Notes: generated from the letters alone by a model not told the origin. Counted from the stretch's first letter, positions 13,619-26,523 are shown. The stretch is DNA of 64,000 bases from Diphasiastrum complanatum (GCA_029204225.1 CM055094.1:65432293-65496292); one strand, 5' to 3'. Made by a program: numbers and translations.

Positions 13619-15900
13619 GACTACCAAAATAGGTTCTTTAATACCTCGTGTCTCATTTTCATTCTAAAATCATCTTTATATTTATTTGTGTTCGCAGCTC
13701 GCATACAATCCTTTGTGGTCTTTTTGGTACTATTTTAGTATTGTTTACCAATTGGTGGAATCTAAGCTTTAGTTACTACCAATTTTACAAGATTTGTACT
13801 GTTTTTGTAATGTTTACGTGTTCCTGAAACTTTTGAGTACCAAAGATTGGTACTATTCGAACCTATTGTGTAACAATTTTGATCCTCCAAACTATCAACT
13901 AAGGTTCTTGTTCTTTCTGCATGTTTAGTACTTTGGTACTATAAGATGCTTTGATACTTTGGTACTACCTGTATGATGCTTTGGTACTACCTGCGGGTAC
14001 TTTCTACCGTTCTAGTGGTACTACCTATGTATGAAACTTTGGTACTACCTGTATATGATGCTTTGGTACTACCTATTGGTACTTTCCACCTATAACACGA
14101 TAAGACGAATTGAATATAGATCAGTGGTAACGAGAATACTCCTCAAGTTCACTTTGAAGATGTTAACAATGACTTTAATACAGAAGGATTCTTTAAGAAG
14201 TTTTGAGTGAACCAACATTGTATTGAACTGCACCAGTGTTGGGTACTAATTTTACAAATTTTGTACTATTTTGGTACTATTTTTGTGTTGGTAGAACTCT
14301 TTAATATGCAAGATTCCTACTACAAAAACCTATCGTGAACCAATTATAATCCTACTGACTACCAAATTAGGTCATTTATACTAAGTGTCTCATTTTCAAT
14401 ATTTAGACTTTTCGTGACCATATTTTATGCATAAAACTATAAAATTAGGTACTTTTTTCTTTATTTTTATTTGTGTTCGCAGCTCGCATACACTCCTTTG
14501 TGGTTTTTTTGGTACTACTTTAGTGTTGTTTACCAATTGGGGGAATCTAAGCTTACTACCAATTTTACAAGATTTGTACTATTTTTGTAATGTTTACGTG
14601 TTCCTGAAACGTGAGTACCAAAGATTGGTACTATTTGAACCTATCGTGTAACAATTTTGATCCTCCAAACTACCAATTAAGATTCTTGTACTTCCTGCAT
14701 GTTTAGTACTTTTGTACTATAAGATGCTTTGGTACTAACCCTGCAGGTACTTTCTACCATTTTGGTACTACCTGTGTATGATACTTTGGTACTACCTCTA
14801 TATGATGGTTTGGTACTACATGTTGGTACTTTCTTTCTGTAACACGATAAGACATATTGAATATAGATCAGTGGTAATGATAATACTCCTCAAGTTCACT
14901 TTGAAGATGTTAACAATGACTTTAATGCAGAAGGATTCTTTAAGAAGTTTCGAGTGCACCAACACTGTATTGAGCTGCACCAGTGTCGGGTACTAATTTT
15001 ACAAATTTTGTACTGTTTTGGTACTATTTTGGTGTTGGTAAAACTCTTTAATATGAAAGATTTGTACTACAAGAACTTATCGTGAACCAATTATGATCCT
15101 ACTGACTACAAAATTAGGTCTTTTATACTAAGTGTCTCATTTTTATTTTAAAATTTACCAAATAGGTACTATTTAGACTTCTCATGACCATATTTTACGC
15201 ATAAAACTACAAAAATTAGGTACTTTTTTCTTTATATTTATTTGTGTCCGTAGCTCGCATACAATCCTTTGTGATCTTTTTGGTACTAATTTAGTGCTCT
15301 TCACCCATTGGTGGAATCTAAGCTCTAGTTACTACCAATTTTACAAGATTTGTACTATTTTTGTAATGTTTACGTGTTTTTGAAACTTTTGAGTACCAAA
15401 GACTGGTACTATTTGAACCTATAGTGTAACAATTTGGATCCTCCAGACTAAAAATTAAGGTTCTTGTACTTTATGCATGTTTACTATTTTGGTACTATAA
15501 GATGCTTTGGTACTTTGGTTCTATTTATTGGTACTTTCTACTGCTCTGGTACTTTGGTGCTATAAGAAGTTTTTAAACAGCTCTTCGACGTGCAGTGTGC
15601 TGTGGTTTTTGTAATGTGCAGCAATAGAAGAAATTTGGTGAGAATTTTATTGCAATGTGCAGAAAGATACTGAAATGTAAAATGTTGACAAAATCCTCGA
15701 GCACCAAAGCTTTCTGAAACACTATAGTACCAGTGCTTTTTTCAATTGGTACTTATCAATTTTCAATCTAGATAGTTCAGACTACCAAATTTGGTTATAT
15801 ATTACTTCAAACTTGTTACTGTCGCATATTACCTGTTTTGGTACTTTTGGTAATATCAATAAACATCTAAGTTTTGGAGGGGGTTTGAATCACTTATGTC
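13619..15900 (+). repeat. three tandem copies of a ~0.75-kb unit
   Basis: The phrase GCAGCTCGCATACA recurs at about 13696, 14481 and 15254. The phrase beginning GACTACCAAA recurs at about 13619, 14358 and 15104. Each unit holds many GGTACTA copies and a segment translatable as Q-V-H-F-E-D-V-N-N-D-F-N-A-E-G-F-F-K-K-F (best copy about 14885-14945; another at about 14135; a third, diverged, at about 15955). These look like duplicated exon-plus-intron blocks within the transposon-like gene. Confidence 0.8.
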
Positions 15901-16114
15901 GTGTAACACGATAAGACTTCTTGAATATAGATCAGTGGTAACGAACTCCTCCACTTTGAAGATGTTAACAATGACTTTAATGCACAAGGAATTTTTAAGA
16001 AGTTTTGAGTGAACCAACATTGTATTCAGCTAAACCAGTGTGTTTCTCAGTGTATCCTAAAATATAATTATAATTTATGATGTGATATATATATATATGT
16101 ATGTATGTATGTAT

Positions 16115-16219
<105 letters not shown>

Positions 16220-17639
16220 ATGTGTCCAATTCTAGGATGGGGTGTAGCCCTTGTTTTTTCCCTGTTGAAGGCATGCTATCATAAATGGTTCTTTGTTGGA
16301 CTTGAAACATCCACAAGGAAGGCCATGCCTTGGGGAGGGATCATTGTGGTGACATTTGGAATAGGATACAACCGTATGGTTTGGGAATTTTGACTAACAC
16401 TCTTAATGCTTACTTTTTCTCATTTTCTCTCATTTGATTCATATTGCTATGAATTTTACACACAGATTAAGTTTGGTTTCATGTTCAAGTCGGCTTGGAT
16501 CAACTTACGTGGTAATTCTTAGGCATATTATTATTTTCTTTAAGGTTTTTATGCCACAAGTCGAGCTGTTCCAAAGATTCAGAAGGGCTCACCCAGAAGT
16601 GCAGATATCTCTTAGATGCTTTGAGACGTTGAAGTCTTATTTTGTCCAGAAACTGAAGGAGCGGTACACCTGTTGTTGTGTGTACCATATGCAAATGATA
16701 TATTTTAAGGATGCATTTAATCATATGAGACAAAACACGTTTGGTCATCATGGAAAGGATCATGCTCGCACATGTTCCATCTGCTGCAAAATTCAGGAAT
16801 CGGATATTTGCAAGGAAAACCAATCTATTTTGTCCCAGCATTAGCAATATGTGGGAATTGCTTTTATGTGCAAAGCCTCCTAATTCAGAATACCATGCAA
16901 AAAAATGTTTGTTCGGGGACTGCAGTTCATGTGGCATTTGCACCATTATGTCCCTATGAGACATCAATGGACAGCAGGGAGCTATTTGTGAAGATCTTTA
17001 CAGACGTTGCGTTAGGGTTTGTTGATGAGGGCGGTTCTATCAAGAAGAGAAAGGATTTGGTAGTGCAAAGAATGTGGAACACTGCCTTTGTTGACCTGGT
17101 TTCAACACATCTGAAAAACTTCATCAAGCATAACTTTGTGTTTCAGTGAGTCACAACAATCTAAAGACTGCTTGCTGAAATTTTCTTCGGATGTTGTTGC
17201 TTCAGTCATTGACTTTGGGGAGAATTATTCGTTCAAGATGCAGAACGAGATACAGTTCATGCACTAGTGGTCTAATCAGGTCACGATACTTGTGCACATA
17301 ACGTATGTTAGAAACTCTACAGGTGCAGTTGAAAATACTCTTCATTTTTACATATCAGACGATAAGCTGCATGACGCCCTATTCGTGCAACACTATCTAC
17401 TACTGCATGACAATTGATTAAAAGAGAATGGGTATAATCTGAGGTGTCATTGGGTGTGGTCAGACGATGCGGCGTCACAATTCAAAGCTCGAAGGCCTTT
17501 CTTCTTCGTGGCCAAGTATATTTGTTGGGGGTTCTCACTATCTATTATTATTACTCTATAGTTTTCAAGTTTGTTACTTCAGATAGTACCAAAAATTGGT
17601 ATTGAACTAGAAGACTTTAACTACATTGTTCGTCTTGAA

Positions 17640-18855
17640 GGCCCAACGATCTATCCGTCAAAGATAAATATCTAGTATTATACACCAAGAAGAAAGATAA
17701 TTTCAAAGGCCAAAATCAGATGCAGAGACAACAGGAGCAGAAGCCTCAAAATTGATCATAGAGCGGTGGATCCAGAATGCGACTCTTTTGCAGATATTGT
17801 AAGAGGGTGAACCATGACATCAAAGATTGTCGCATTCGAATCTACAATGAGGCGAAGAAGTAGCAACACCAATAGTTGAACTCTACCAATGTAGCAAAAT
17901 TTAAGGAGAAAACCCCTAATGATGACAAACCATCAAAACTGTTAACTGCTTGGAAAATCAGTGATGTGGATTATGATAGCTAGTATCTCGACAGTGGCGC
18001 TACCCAACACATGACTCCTCGAAGAGAATGGTTTACTGAATAGTCGCTCATACAAGAGATGAATTCATCTACCTCGGAGACTCTACCACCATCCACGTGA
18101 AAGAAAAAGGAACAGTCAAAATTATATTCAAAGATACGATCTTCATTTCTATTTCGAATGTCCTTCACGTAACTCAGTTTTCTAGACATCTTCTTTCGAT
18201 TTCAAAGATAATTGATGAGGGCTACATCGTTACCTTTTCTCTTGAACAGTGTACAATCTTCGACAAAGATGTCACTCTAATTACTTGCACTTAAGTTGGG
18301 AACTTATATGTACTTTCTAATTCTAATGCACTAGCTACTACCACTCATGAGAATGTAAACGATCAAGAATTATTGTGACATGGTCTATTTGGACATGCTA
18401 ATACAATATCTCTTTCTTACATGTGCTGTAACAATTTAGTTGATGGATTGAATTTTTCTCTTTCCTTAGATAGGAAATTATTTTTATGTAAATCTTGCAT
18501 CTATGGCAAATACTCTAGAAGCACATTTCCCAGAACACACTCCATCAAGACAAATCATGTATTAGATCTTGTGCATAGTGATCTTTGTGGTCCACTGCCA
18601 ACTCTATCCTTAGGAGATGCACTTTACTTTATCACCTTTATAGATGACTACTCGAGGTGGATGACAGTCATGTTCATAAAGTATAAATCCGAAGCCTTTG
18701 AAAGCTTCAAAAGGTTCAAGGCCATGGCTGAAACCCAAACATCTAGAAAGGTGAAAGCGCTCCGAAGCGATGGTAGGAAATATTGGACTATATTAGTATT
18801 TTGCTATCCAAATTGCCATGTAGTGAGTCTGGTTTTGGACATGGATAACAACTGA
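17640..18855 (+). pseudogene. Ty1/copia fragment: gag knuckle, protease, integrase start
   Basis: Plus-strand order is typical of copia. A CCHC knuckle (C-R-Y-C-K-R-V-N-H-D-I-K-D-C, about 17792-17833) is followed by the protease (Y-L-D-S-G-A-T-Q-H-M-T, about 17982-18015), the integrase zinc region (H-G-L-F-G-H ... C-K-S-C-I-Y-G-K), and the integrase core start (L-V-H-S-D-L-C-G-P, F-I-D-D-Y-S-R, L-R-S-D-G). The sequence stops matching at about 18780, before the catalytic Glu, so RT and RNase H are missing. Several in-frame stops occur (for example, after the knuckle and inside the protease). No LTR was found on either side; it probably inserted into or recombined with the transposon-like gene to its left. 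Confidence 0.85.
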
Positions 18856-19064
18856 TGCTCGGTTATGACATTTGTCTTCTCCACTATACTAACTCATGCA
18901 GTTTTTTGTTGTGGGATGGTGGTAGGTAACAGTTAAGCATTTTGAAATTTGCCTTATTTTTATCGTACTTTGTATTGAAAGTTTTTATGCCGTTTTATTT
19001 TAACATGTTACACTATAAAGGGTTCAAAAGGTTTGGTCTTGCTTTGTCAACGGGGACTATGTGA

Positions 19065-19081
19065 CTTCTTCTTCTTCTTCT

Positions 19082-19168
<87 letters not shown>
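19065..19168. repeat. (CTT)n then (CT)n microsatellite
   Basis: About 20 bp of TTC repeats followed by about 84 bp of TC. Confidence 0.95.
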
Positions 19169-19171
<3 letters not shown>

Positions 19172-19285
19172 TAAATTCTTACATTTGGACTGATCTCGAA
19201 TTATTATCACATAAGAAGTCAGTAGGCTTACCTTGACCCATAATTAATTATGATTATGAGGGATTAGGGCCCTCATGGAATTTAA

Positions 19286-20272
19286 CACTAGAGTCGTCAC
19301 AAAATGCACGCAAAAGTGTGCATTTCAAGCACTTATTCGAAAAAGCATATCTCATAAACTATGATGAATCACATCAAATCCTTTCACATTATGTTCTTCA
19401 TATATACATTTATCAGTTAAAAATTTTGAGACCTTCATTTTGAGAAACTTATATGTAAGATATGACATGTCAAACATGTGGGGGTACTGATAAAACTTCA
19501 ATATTTTCATATATGGGACTACATTGTTGTGAATTTTAAATTTAATTTTTAGCATGTCTAATCTTTAAAAACCTATATGATTATAGAAACATGCCCATAA
19601 AAAAACTAAATTTGGAGACCTATAGAGATAGATACGTGCATTCAAAGTTACCCTTTTAAGTGATGATAAAAATCACCAGAATTGGAAAAATCATATATGA
19701 GTGTATAATAACATGATTTTAACAATATTTTTTGGTTTGTCAACTTTAAAAAGTATTATATGACCATAGAAACATGTCTCGAATTTTTTTCGATTTGGAG
19801 TTATGTAAGGATAGATATGTGCATCCAAAATTATCTATGTCAAGTGTTGAAAAGTATTGAAAATTATTGAAAGGTGCTAGAAAGTTTCAACTCTTTTGGA
19901 AGTGCTTTTTACAACCCTTTCTTTGGCTGTCTACTTTCAAAAATTCTTTATGACCATAGATACATGTCTATAAAAAATTAAATTAAATTAGGAGTCCTAT
20001 AGAGATATATACGTGCACCTAAAATTACCCATGTGAAGTGCTGAAAATTGTTAAAAATTGAAGTTTTTTGGGGGCAAATTGTCATCAATTGAGAGAAAAC
20101 AAAATTAAGTCTTCCAATAATACAATTGAAAGTCAAGTCTAGTTCCACATACAATTTGAAAGATTGAAATTTCAATCATTTGATGGCATGTTATGTCTCG
20201 TCAAGTGACCAAGGATTATATGTGCTTTTTTGTGCACACACGCACAAAAATGTGCTAAAAACAATTCTAGTG
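19286..20272. mobile_element. 987-bp TTAA-flanked, CACTAGA-ended element
   Basis: Left end CACTAGAGTCG, right end the inverted CAATTCTAGTG. TTAA flanks both ends directly (19282-19285 and 20273-20276). Just inside each end is a similar palindromic block (left TGCACGCAAAAGTGTGCA; right TGTGCACACACGCACA). The interior has no ORF of note but holds about three tandem copies of a unit of about 185 bp. A TTAA duplication and a C-x-C-T-A-G-A end are features of piggyBac-type elements; a CACTA end would suit En/Spm, but those make 3-bp duplications. I favour a non-autonomous piggyBac-like element, with moderate doubt. Confidence 0.5.
19555..20110. repeat. internal tandem repeat, ~185-bp unit x3
   Basis: Units begin near 19557, 19740 and 19930. 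They share ATGACCATAGAAACATG, a TTTGGAG-like box, GATAGATA(C/T)GTGCAT and a (AAAATTA) tail. A related single unit lies outside the element at about 23045-23150. Confidence 0.75.
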
Positions 20273-20276
20273 TTAA

Positions 20277-21754
20277 GTCATTATTAATGGTTGAAGGTCT
20301 AAAGATGGTGGATGTGTATGAGTCTAACGGTGACTCATAGGAGAATTGAATGAGGTGGCCCAGTTAGGCTACTGATGTGTCCAGTGAGGTGCCATAGTGT
20401 AGTGCCTTGTAGGGTATAAGTATACCCATAGGGCTCTCACTAGTGTATGCTTGATATTGGTGACTATAGTTACATGTTGTTGGTGTGATTTCTCTTTCCT
20501 ATTGAGTTAATCCATAGCTTGGGGGCTAGATCTCATTGATCTAGGTTTTATTGGATAGGTTTATCCACCATATGTTTCCCTTTTGTTTTCTTATATCAGT
20601 TGCCTAATCTTGGATCCTTTGTGGAGGATTCAAAAGTGGTATTAGAGCAAAGCTAGGTGGATTTGTTGTTGGAAAGTACTCAAAAGGAAGACAAGAAATG
20701 GTGTACAGTCTTCAAAAGTTGAGGTGTTGATTCTTGGAGCTTGGGAGCAAAGTATGGATGTAAAAGCTTGGCGGGGTCATTCTTGGGTCTGTTCTGAAAA
20801 TTACGGTTTTTTTGAGAGGATTTTGTTGCAAGGTAAGTGCACTACCAATTTTTGCAATAGGTTTGATATATCAAGCTCTTGAAAAGTGATTTTGGAAGGG
20901 GTGTTTGCCAAAAGTTTTTGCAATTTGCCTTCACTTTTCTTCTTCTTGAATGTAAGGCAATATTTTAGCCCTTAGGAGGTTGCTACGCTTAGTTAAAGGC
21001 TAGAAAATTTTCTTTCAAAAGGCTAGATTTGAATAGTTGATAGGCAAGAAAATTATATGGTTCTATTGGTTGTGAGTAGTGTGTTATGCTAAGTTTTTTA
21101 CTAGTTTGTTTCTTGTTCAAAAGAAGGTATTGTTTCACTGTTTTAAACCAATTTTTTATGGTTATTTTTTATTATGCAAGTGAAATCTGAATTATAATCT
21201 TTTGTCAAGAGCGTATAGAGGTTGCAAGCAAGTTTAGAGCTATATAATATGATAATATTGTTAAGTTTGAGGCCTCAAGTATATGCATAACCTAAGTAAA
21301 AGTATCTTTTGGTGAATTTGAAAAGAAGGCATCCTTACTCACTAGTTTGTTATGAAACTATAAAAATGAATTTAAAAAAAAAAAAAACCCACATAGCACT
21401 AATCAAAAGGCAGTATAAGGTCTCTTGGTTACATTACATTATTTGCTTTTGGTAGAGAAACGAACTTTCTACAAAAGTTGAAGTCACAAAGAAAGCAAGT
21501 AAAACTATGCTTAAACAAGAGGTTTAATAGAAAGTTTTAGCATATAGCAGTGTGGGCAAGCTCGCCCTGCTACCATAAACTTTTTAAAATATTTTTTTTG
21601 GAGCTTCCATATCTTGTTGACTGTTTGATGACAACCTGACCTCCACATCTGCTAAAATCCACCATGCCAAAAATATGTGAGAGAAGCTATGAAACTTGTA
21701 GATTTGGAAGAAAAAGCCTAGAACTGTGGGTGTGCTATAGTGCAAAAAAATACC

Positions 21755-21758
<4 letters not shown>
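20277..21758 (+). mobile_element. LTR-retroelement relic: LTR end, primer site, leader
   Basis: TGGTATTAGAGC at 20637-20648 differs by one base from the initiator-Met primer site and follows LTR-like sequence (about 20280-20630). The downstream 1.1 kb is AT-rich leader with no gag that I can recognise. The upstream LTR boundary is uncertain. Confidence 0.45.

Positions 21759-21850
<92 letters not shown>
21759..21850. repeat. (CT)n microsatellite
   Basis: 92 bp of TC repeat. Confidence 0.95.
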
Positions 21851-21852
<2 letters not shown>

Positions 21853-24083
21853 GGATAGTATCTAATTTCATATCAACCCCTCTTGCTTTAAACTATCTAA
21901 ATGTTTGGTAATATACCTTTAACATGCACACCCCTAAATGATCTAATATTTTTAGCGAAAACTTCTTTGAAAAAGTCTCTTCACCGAACGGTCACAATTT
22001 ACCCTTGTCTCATCCAATGGCTATTATGATTTGCTTCATACACAAGGCAATGTTTGGTTCCTTCGTTTTAGCTATTTATACACTGTCATTCTTTGTGATT
22101 TCTCCACCCGTCTCTATTCTTCTCTTCTTCTTCCTCACTATGCTTTCAAAGTGCTCATGAAATCTTGACAGCGCCCATCTACCACAAAACCGATCGCATT
22201 GCACATACACTCTTGTAGGTATGAATGCGCTCTACTTACAGTTTTCATCATTTCACTTTTGGTTATACATTTCAAAGTATGATTAGACATACTAGCATCA
22301 ACTATGTGAGTGGGTGTGTGGACAGCCAGCGCAAATTTTTTTTGCTATTGTCCGCTTCTTGCATACAACATATATGAACTGTATATATCTTGGTTTGCAC
22401 AAGTATTTGCTTTGTATTAATGCGATTGATGGCCAACGATGGTCGTTGGTGACTGATCGTTTGATTTACAACTTCACATATACTTTTGAGTAGTTGAACT
22501 CATGCACAAGTAGACTTGATATAGTGTTGACTGATTAAGACGAATCCCCAAGACACTCGGCCAGAGCTACCCAAGAGCACATCTCACTTTAGACCAAAGA
22601 GGTCTCTAAAGAAGAAGGGATGAACGAAAAATGAGAGCTGAGAAGTACTAATTAAGCATGACAAGTAGAAATTGTTGAAGCCTCATGGTGAATCCTGAAA
22701 GATGGAATGACCATGTAGGAACTAGTATTTCTAGGCATTTGTAATAAATACAAGTAGATCTCTCTTAGAAAAGTAGAGTGAGCTGCCTTTTGATGGTGAC
22801 CTCTAGTGGAGAAGGTAATTCCACTTGTAATTTGGGTAATTTGGGAAATGCCACTAGGATGGCACCTAAGGAGCTCTCTTGCTTATTTAAGGGGCTTCTT
22901 CTTTGTAGAAGGGAGCTTTTTGTGTATGCATATACTCCATGTCCTAATGAGAATAGACTCCACTTCACGATTTTGGTGCATCCTTGAGCTCCTTGATCAT
23001 TCTTGTCTTCTTATGTGATGCATTAATGATCTTGCCCTTCCATCCCTTTGTTTAAAGAATCCTTTATGATCATAGCAACATGCCCATAAATTTTCTTTTA
23101 GTTCAAAGTTCTATTCAGGTAGATATGGGCATTTAAATTCTGAAATGTGTCTAGTCTGAATCAACAAGGTTGTATGCATAGTTTATAATTTAAAACCACA
23201 TCAATCCTATTCATGTGTGTCTATGTAGAAATGACAGAACAAAACACCATATATTTTATTATATAATTGCATTCCCACACAAAATAGTAGGACAAAGAAG
23301 TCATATCTATTGCTCTCAAATATGCATAAGAATATGTCAAGGTATAAAAAATTGGGTCCTTTTTACCCATGTTCTTGTTAATATGGACAATTTTTTTCCC
23401 ACCATCTCTAAACTTTATGCATAAGCAAGTCCACTTTCACATCATATTAACATAATAGAATACACGCATGTCTCTAGTTATTAACCAATGCGTGAGCATG
23501 GGTTTGATGCACACCTTTGGGCACATGTGCGGAAAATAACTTTGGTGTTAAGTGAAATTCAATGTCAAACAATGCATGTTGCGAGCTTAGCTTTTTATTG
23601 GGTGCCTCAACTTCCAATAGCATCGTTCCATGCAACTTCCCATCATGGGAATTGGTAGGAGAGTGGACTAATCTCAGGATTAAATCATTGCCAAAGCTTT
23701 TATTTTGGCAGGCATTATTTTTGTTTTCAATAACACTATATTGCATATTGCATATGTACGTTGTTACACAAAATCTAGTATGGGAGCCAAGCCCCAAGTA
23801 CATCAATGGAGTAGTAGGCGCCGTTAGAGCAATAGTGTCTGCTTACCAAAAATAACTTCATAATTCCTTAGAACTTGTGCAATTGAAAATTCACTGTCCA
23901 ATACTCCAACTTTATACATTGCATTGAAACAATGATATTTTATTTAGCACTAGCCATTTATTAATATTAAAATCTATTATGTACATTATCTTAATATAAG
24001 TTGCACTAAAACAATGGTATTTCTCTTAGCACTAGCCTCTTATTAATATTTATTATGTGAAATACTTCCTCTGTTAAAATTTG
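21851..24083. other. no gene recognised; small repeats
   Basis: No convincing coding sequence. About 23045-23150 is a stray copy of the 185-bp unit found in the 19286-20272 element. 23922-24060 holds two diverged tandem copies of a segment of about 80 bp containing TTAGCACTAGCC. An LTR-like promoter phrase (TTATTTAAGGGGC, about 22884) occurs but no element ends were found. Confidence 0.45.
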
Positions 24084-24093
24084 CCTATATAGG
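24084..24093 (+). promoter_or_regulatory. palindromic CCTATATAGG, TATA or CArG-type box
   Basis: Lies 285-294 bp before the lipase start codon. It fits both a TATA core and the MADS-factor CArG consensus CC(A/T)6GG. Its position would suit a core promoter with a 5' leader of about 250 nt, but the transcript start is not known. Confidence 0.35.
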
Positions 24094-24377
24094 CCAAGAA
24101 GAGCTTATAGGCTTATTCCCATTAGAGATTTATATTGTAGTCTGTTTCTGTGAGCGACAAAGCCTATATTTTGTTTGTAATCGAGTTGCAATACTACAGC
24201 TTGGGCAATGCCTGAGCAGCAGCTGATCACACTTTTCTCAACACAAACAACTTCTCCTTATCCAAGCTGAGCAGATCAGTGTGTCTCAAGTTAGAGTGAA
24301 CTCACAATTCTAGCTGGTAACAAGCTGTACAATTAGAAGATCTGAGAGAGAGCATCACTGTGGGTTTTTGTCTCTAG

Positions 24378-25048
24378 ATGGACAGACAATCAGCTCAGAA
24401 GATGGAAACCTGTACCGCTGCAGACCCATCTGGTTGCCAGGCAAAATCTGGCCGGAGCAAATCGCTTCACAATTCAGATATGATAAAAGTTTTGCCCTCC
24501 TTGAAGGAAACACTACTGAATCGAACGTGGCATAACTGCTTTTTGAGCTTGCTGATACGGTTTTTCCTATCCAATGCAATTTACCTGCATCCACTGGGGG
24601 AGTTCATTGAACGGGGTCTGAATATTGTGTATGTCAACGGAGGCTTTGCAAAAGCTGCCTTCATAATTTTAACTGGAAGAAGTAAGTAATTTTTTATCGA
24701 ACCTTTGTTGCTTTTAATTATCGTTTGAAAGGCCGTGAAGATTGTTATAGCTTACAGGTTCAATTGAAGCAGGTTTGAAAAAGGTGGAGAAAAGCTCGGA
24801 GAATTATTTGTCCATTATGGGCCACCTTGATCTGCGAACGGATCTGGACAGCTCCATACTTGATTCTGGTCATATTGACAGCAACGGCCGTTATGATCGT
24901 GGTGCCATTATTCGTGATAATCCTAACACAAAGTGGGCGGCAGATTTATGTATGATGGCCTCAAAATTGACTTTCGAGAATTCAGCTGTTATTAAGAAAG
25001 TAGTAACAACCTCATGGAAAGTAAGTCCATCAAGCCAACTGTTTAGAA

Positions 25049-25109
<61 letters not shown>

Positions 25110-26523
25110 GCATCTTTCTGTTGTGTGTGTCTTGTAGATGAGCATGGTGGATGACCCGTACGACTTCTGGAACGGTAATTAGCTGCTTTTCTACAATCCT
25201 GAGCAACACTCTTTTTATATTTAGGAAAAGAACCGATTATCTTAGATGTAGCTGGTGAACTTGTAATGGTTTTGCTAAAAGTTTGGATTCAGAAATCTTT
25301 CCCTAAATTGATGTCTTCATACATGTAATTTGTGCAGAGAGACTACAGCGAAAATCCACTCAGGCATTCTTGTTCACTGATAGACAAAAAGATGCACAGA
25401 TTATAGTTCTTGCTTTCCGCGGAACTGAACCTTTCAACGCACACGACTGGTGCACTGACTTCTACTTCACTTGGTTTCCGCTTCACGAGCCTGAGAATAT
25501 ATTAGTTCATGTGGGCTTTCTCGAAGCATTGGGTTTCGTAGATCGTCAAAACCAGGATACTCTTAAAAAGATGCATAGGAAGCAGTCGAACATTGAGTCT
25601 ACCATCAGACGTAACGGCTACAATTCGGAATCAGGACTCTCGCAAAATGTAATTGACGATCCAGAGAAACCCCTCGCATATGATAAATTGACAGCAGCCA
25701 TCAAGCGCCTCCTAACATCACACAAGGATGCCAAAATATTCATCACTGGGCATAGCCTAGGGGGAGCCCTGGCAACAGTTTTCACAGCAATGCTTTATAT
25801 TTACAAAGAAGATGCGATAGCCGAAAGGATCTCAGCGGTTTACACCTTCGGACAACCCCGGGTTGGCAACGAGAAATTTGCGAACTACATGGAAGGCAAG
25901 CTCAATACTCCGGTCTACCGATACTTTAGAGTAGTGTACTCCGATGACATTGTTGCACGAATACCATTTGATGATGAGCATTTTCAGTTTCAACACTTCG
26001 GAAAATGCTTCTATTACAACCGCCGCTACTTCCTGCAGGTATATATCATGCCCTTCTTCCCTTCTCTAGCTCTCAATGATAGATTAAAATGTAGCTAAGC
26101 TTTGATTAAACTAACTTTTTAGCTTACTGATCACAGACGCGTGAGGAGGAACCCAATAGAAATAGTTCTCCTCTCTTCTACTTGTTCATACCTCGGATGG
26201 GAGCTGCGTTCGAGCTAATTAGAAGCGTCATACGTATGAGAGATCGAGAGTCCGCCTTTTGTACAATCTTTCGATTGATGGGGCTGTTGCTTCCTGGAGT
26301 AGTCGCGCACAATCCTGCAAACTATGTCAATGCAGTCAGATCTGGACCAACAGTTTTGAGGCCTCAAGTTTCCAGGAATTCATGTTCATTGCCCAATAGG
26401 TTGATGAGGATCTTATCTATCACACGGCAGAGATGGCCTGGACTTTTTGTCAAGACTGTTGTGGAACAATATGTTGTAAACACTGATTTCAACAGTCAAA
26501 ACGGTAGTCAGAAGACAGATTAG
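24378..26523 (+). CDS. OBL1: class-3 triacylglycerol lipase, OBL1-like (oil-body lipase)
   Basis: Five exons by GT-AG boundaries: 24378-24681, 24758-25020, 25138-25174, 25338-26038 and 26137-26523, with phases that join cleanly to 563 codons. Residues about 55-100 are a hydrophobic N-terminal stretch, as in plant oil-body lipases, where such a region anchors the protein to lipid droplets. The lipase fold follows, with F-R-G-T-E-P (oxyanion region, from residue 228), nucleophile Ser341 in G-H-S-L-G-G-A-L-A, Asp405 in Y-S-D-D-I-V and His493 in A-H-N-P-A-N-Y-V-N. The segment E-E-P-N and the N-Y-V-N tail are typical of this plant family. Known members hydrolyse triacylglycerol at lipid droplets during germination and pollen-tube growth; that role is inferred here. 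The start codon is the first ATG; an ATG eight codons in is an alternative. Length is slightly above the usual about 500 residues. The gene looks intact and is flanked by retroelement relics. Confidence 0.9.
25052..25107. repeat. (CT)n microsatellite in lipase intron 2
   Basis: 56 bp CT run, 30 bp before the 3' splice site at 25137/25138. It could act as an extended pyrimidine tract. Confidence 0.95.

Noticed and set aside
16500-16967. 155-codon minus-strand ORF
   Set aside because: Antisense shadow of the transposase-like sequence, whose recognisable motifs are on the + strand.
19286-20272. Ordinary CACTA (En/Spm) element
   Set aside because: The ends begin CACTA, but the flanks are TTAA on both sides rather than a 3-bp duplication, and the subterminal structure differs; not fully excluded.
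23474-23855. Overlapping ORFs of 110 and 97 codons
   Set aside because: No recognisable domain, no promoter or splice context, AT-rich intergenic setting.
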